Source: Nocardia ninae NBRC 108245
GTDB lineage: Bacteria; Actinomycetota; Actinomycetes; Mycobacteriales; Mycobacteriaceae
Assembly (NCBI RefSeq): GCF_007990755.1
Contig: NZ_BJXA01000021.1
Coordinates: 59,721-123,720, forward strand
Reading direction: 5' to 3'
Length of the DNA stretch: 64,000 nucleotides
Each line of letters starts with the position of its first letter. Position 1 is the stretch's first letter. Positions 63,511 to 64,000 of this stretch are shown here, in pieces. Made by a program: the position numbers and the translations under genes. The notes beneath the pieces were generated by a model, which was not told the origin of the DNA, made no database searches, and was given only the letters and a program-made list of their open reading frames with translations.

Positions 63511-64000
63511 TCAACCACTCAGCCGTGTGGCCCCCAGCTCACTCTTCAGCAATTCGAGGGCGACCTCGTCGGGGTCGCGCCGATCCTCCGGCGCCACCGG
63601 GACGGCCGCGGCGCGGATCATCTCCTCCTCGTCCTCCGCGGTGGAGGCGGGCACCACCCCGTCGGCGGGCAGGCCGCTGCCGTTGACCTCACTACCGACC
63701 TGGGGCTGCGCCGACTCGGGCGGCGCTGAGTCAAAAGGGCCGGGATCATCCGGTAGATCCGGGAAATCGGGCGGGGGAATGTCGTCGTCGCCCCACGCAC
63801 GCGGTTTGTTCGCGGCGGGCTTATCCGCCGCAGCGCTCTTGGCCTGGCTCGGTCGCGAGAAACGCGGCGGGGCAGGGGTGTCCGTGCCGCCCCCGGCCGC
63901 GTCGCCGGATTCACGCCCCGCAGGCTGTCCGGCACCGCGCTGTGGTTTCGCCTGCGCACCGGCCCGCGCCGCCGCCGGTCGCTGCGCCGCACCGCCCGCC
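63511..64000 (-). CDS. dnaX: DNA polymerase III gamma/tau subunit, C-terminal part (partial)
   Basis: The last 162 codons of a minus-strand gene that runs off the window; no start is visible. The sequence is Ala/Pro-rich (RFSRPSQAKSAAADKPAAN), with an acidic segment DDDIPPPDFPDLPDDPGPFD and the end DPDEVALELLKSELGATRLSG. This composition and ending are like the tau C-terminus of mycobacterial DnaX. The neighbourhood supports it, since Rv3721c (dnaX) lies next to the Rv3718c-Rv3720 set in M. tuberculosis. The ATPase part is outside, so the call rests on the tail and synteny. Confidence 0.72.
   Translation of the reverse strand, partial: AGGAAQRPAAARAGAQAKPQRGAGQPAGRESGDAAGGGTDTPAPPRFSRPSQAKSAAADKPAANKPRAWGDDDIPPPDFPDLPDDPGPFDSAPPESAQPQVGSEVNGSGLPADGVVPASTAEDEEEMIRAAAVPVAPEDRRDPDEVALELLKSELGATRLSG

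Overview
The window is high-GC actinobacterial chromosome. It most likely comes from Nocardia or a close mycolic-acid-producing relative. The evidence is the very high GC3, frequent GTG/TTG starts, a KasA/KasB-type ketoacyl synthase, a PknK-type kinase, and a gene backbone whose order matches my recollection of Mycobacterium tuberculosis Rv3708c-Rv3721c. That backbone is asd-ask, leuA, murT-gatD, recR-ybaB, an SRPBCC protein, an FAD oxidase plus cyclopropane-synthase-like methyltransferase, and dnaX. Species assignment is inference; no rRNA or tRNA gene was seen.

Layout. 1-7.3 kb: two tandem secreted beta-lactamase-fold hydrolases, a thioesterase divergent from a TetR gene over an inverted repeat, a second TetR gene and a GH3 beta-glucosidase. 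7.3-9.7 kb: asd and ask (aspartate pathway), minus strand. 9.9-24.9 kb: accessory genes, namely a charged secreted protein, MarR/SnoaL, YjbQ, a large LuxR-STAND regulator, three RibD/DHFR-like proteins with a TetR gene, DUF1918, SRPBCC, LtrA, a voltage-sensor-only membrane protein, a cholesterol-oxidase-like GMC enzyme, a TAP-type lipoprotein hydrolase and a TSUP exporter. 25-30 kb: leuA with an unlisted leader peptide and attenuator, an EspI-like MinD ATPase and a KasB-like synthase. 30.4-37.2 kb: LysR/EamA, a Tat FAD enzyme, a PPOX protein and murT-gatD, which amidates lipid II. 37.3-42.1 kb: a DUF2637 membrane protein with an NG-rich tail beside an unknown protein with a similar tail, a taurine-type ABC operon (tauC-tauA-tauB) preceded by a 16-codon upstream ORF, and a VapBC-type module. 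42.2-46.1 kb: a fused circularly permuted ATP-grasp/alpha-E protein plus transglutaminase, a poorly understood amidoligase system. 46.5-54.5 kb: small unknowns, LysE, recR-ybaB, MerR/VOC, SRPBCC and the FAD oxidase-methyltransferase pair. 54.5-64 kb: PknK, a secreted phytase-esterase-like protein, fadB-fadA, and the C-terminus of dnaX running off the end.

How genes work together. asd, ask and leuA belong to amino-acid synthesis; murT and gatD overlap by ATGA and form one amidotransferase. The tau genes overlap by GTGA/ATGA and form one importer. fadA-fadB form a beta-oxidation complex. The FAD oxidase and methyltransferase overlap by ATGA and resemble the two-enzyme logic of 10-methyl fatty-acid synthesis. 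The candidates for little-described biology are the ATP-grasp/alpha-E fusion operon, the DUF2637/NG-tail pair, the taurine-operon upstream ORF, and the voltage-sensor-only protein.
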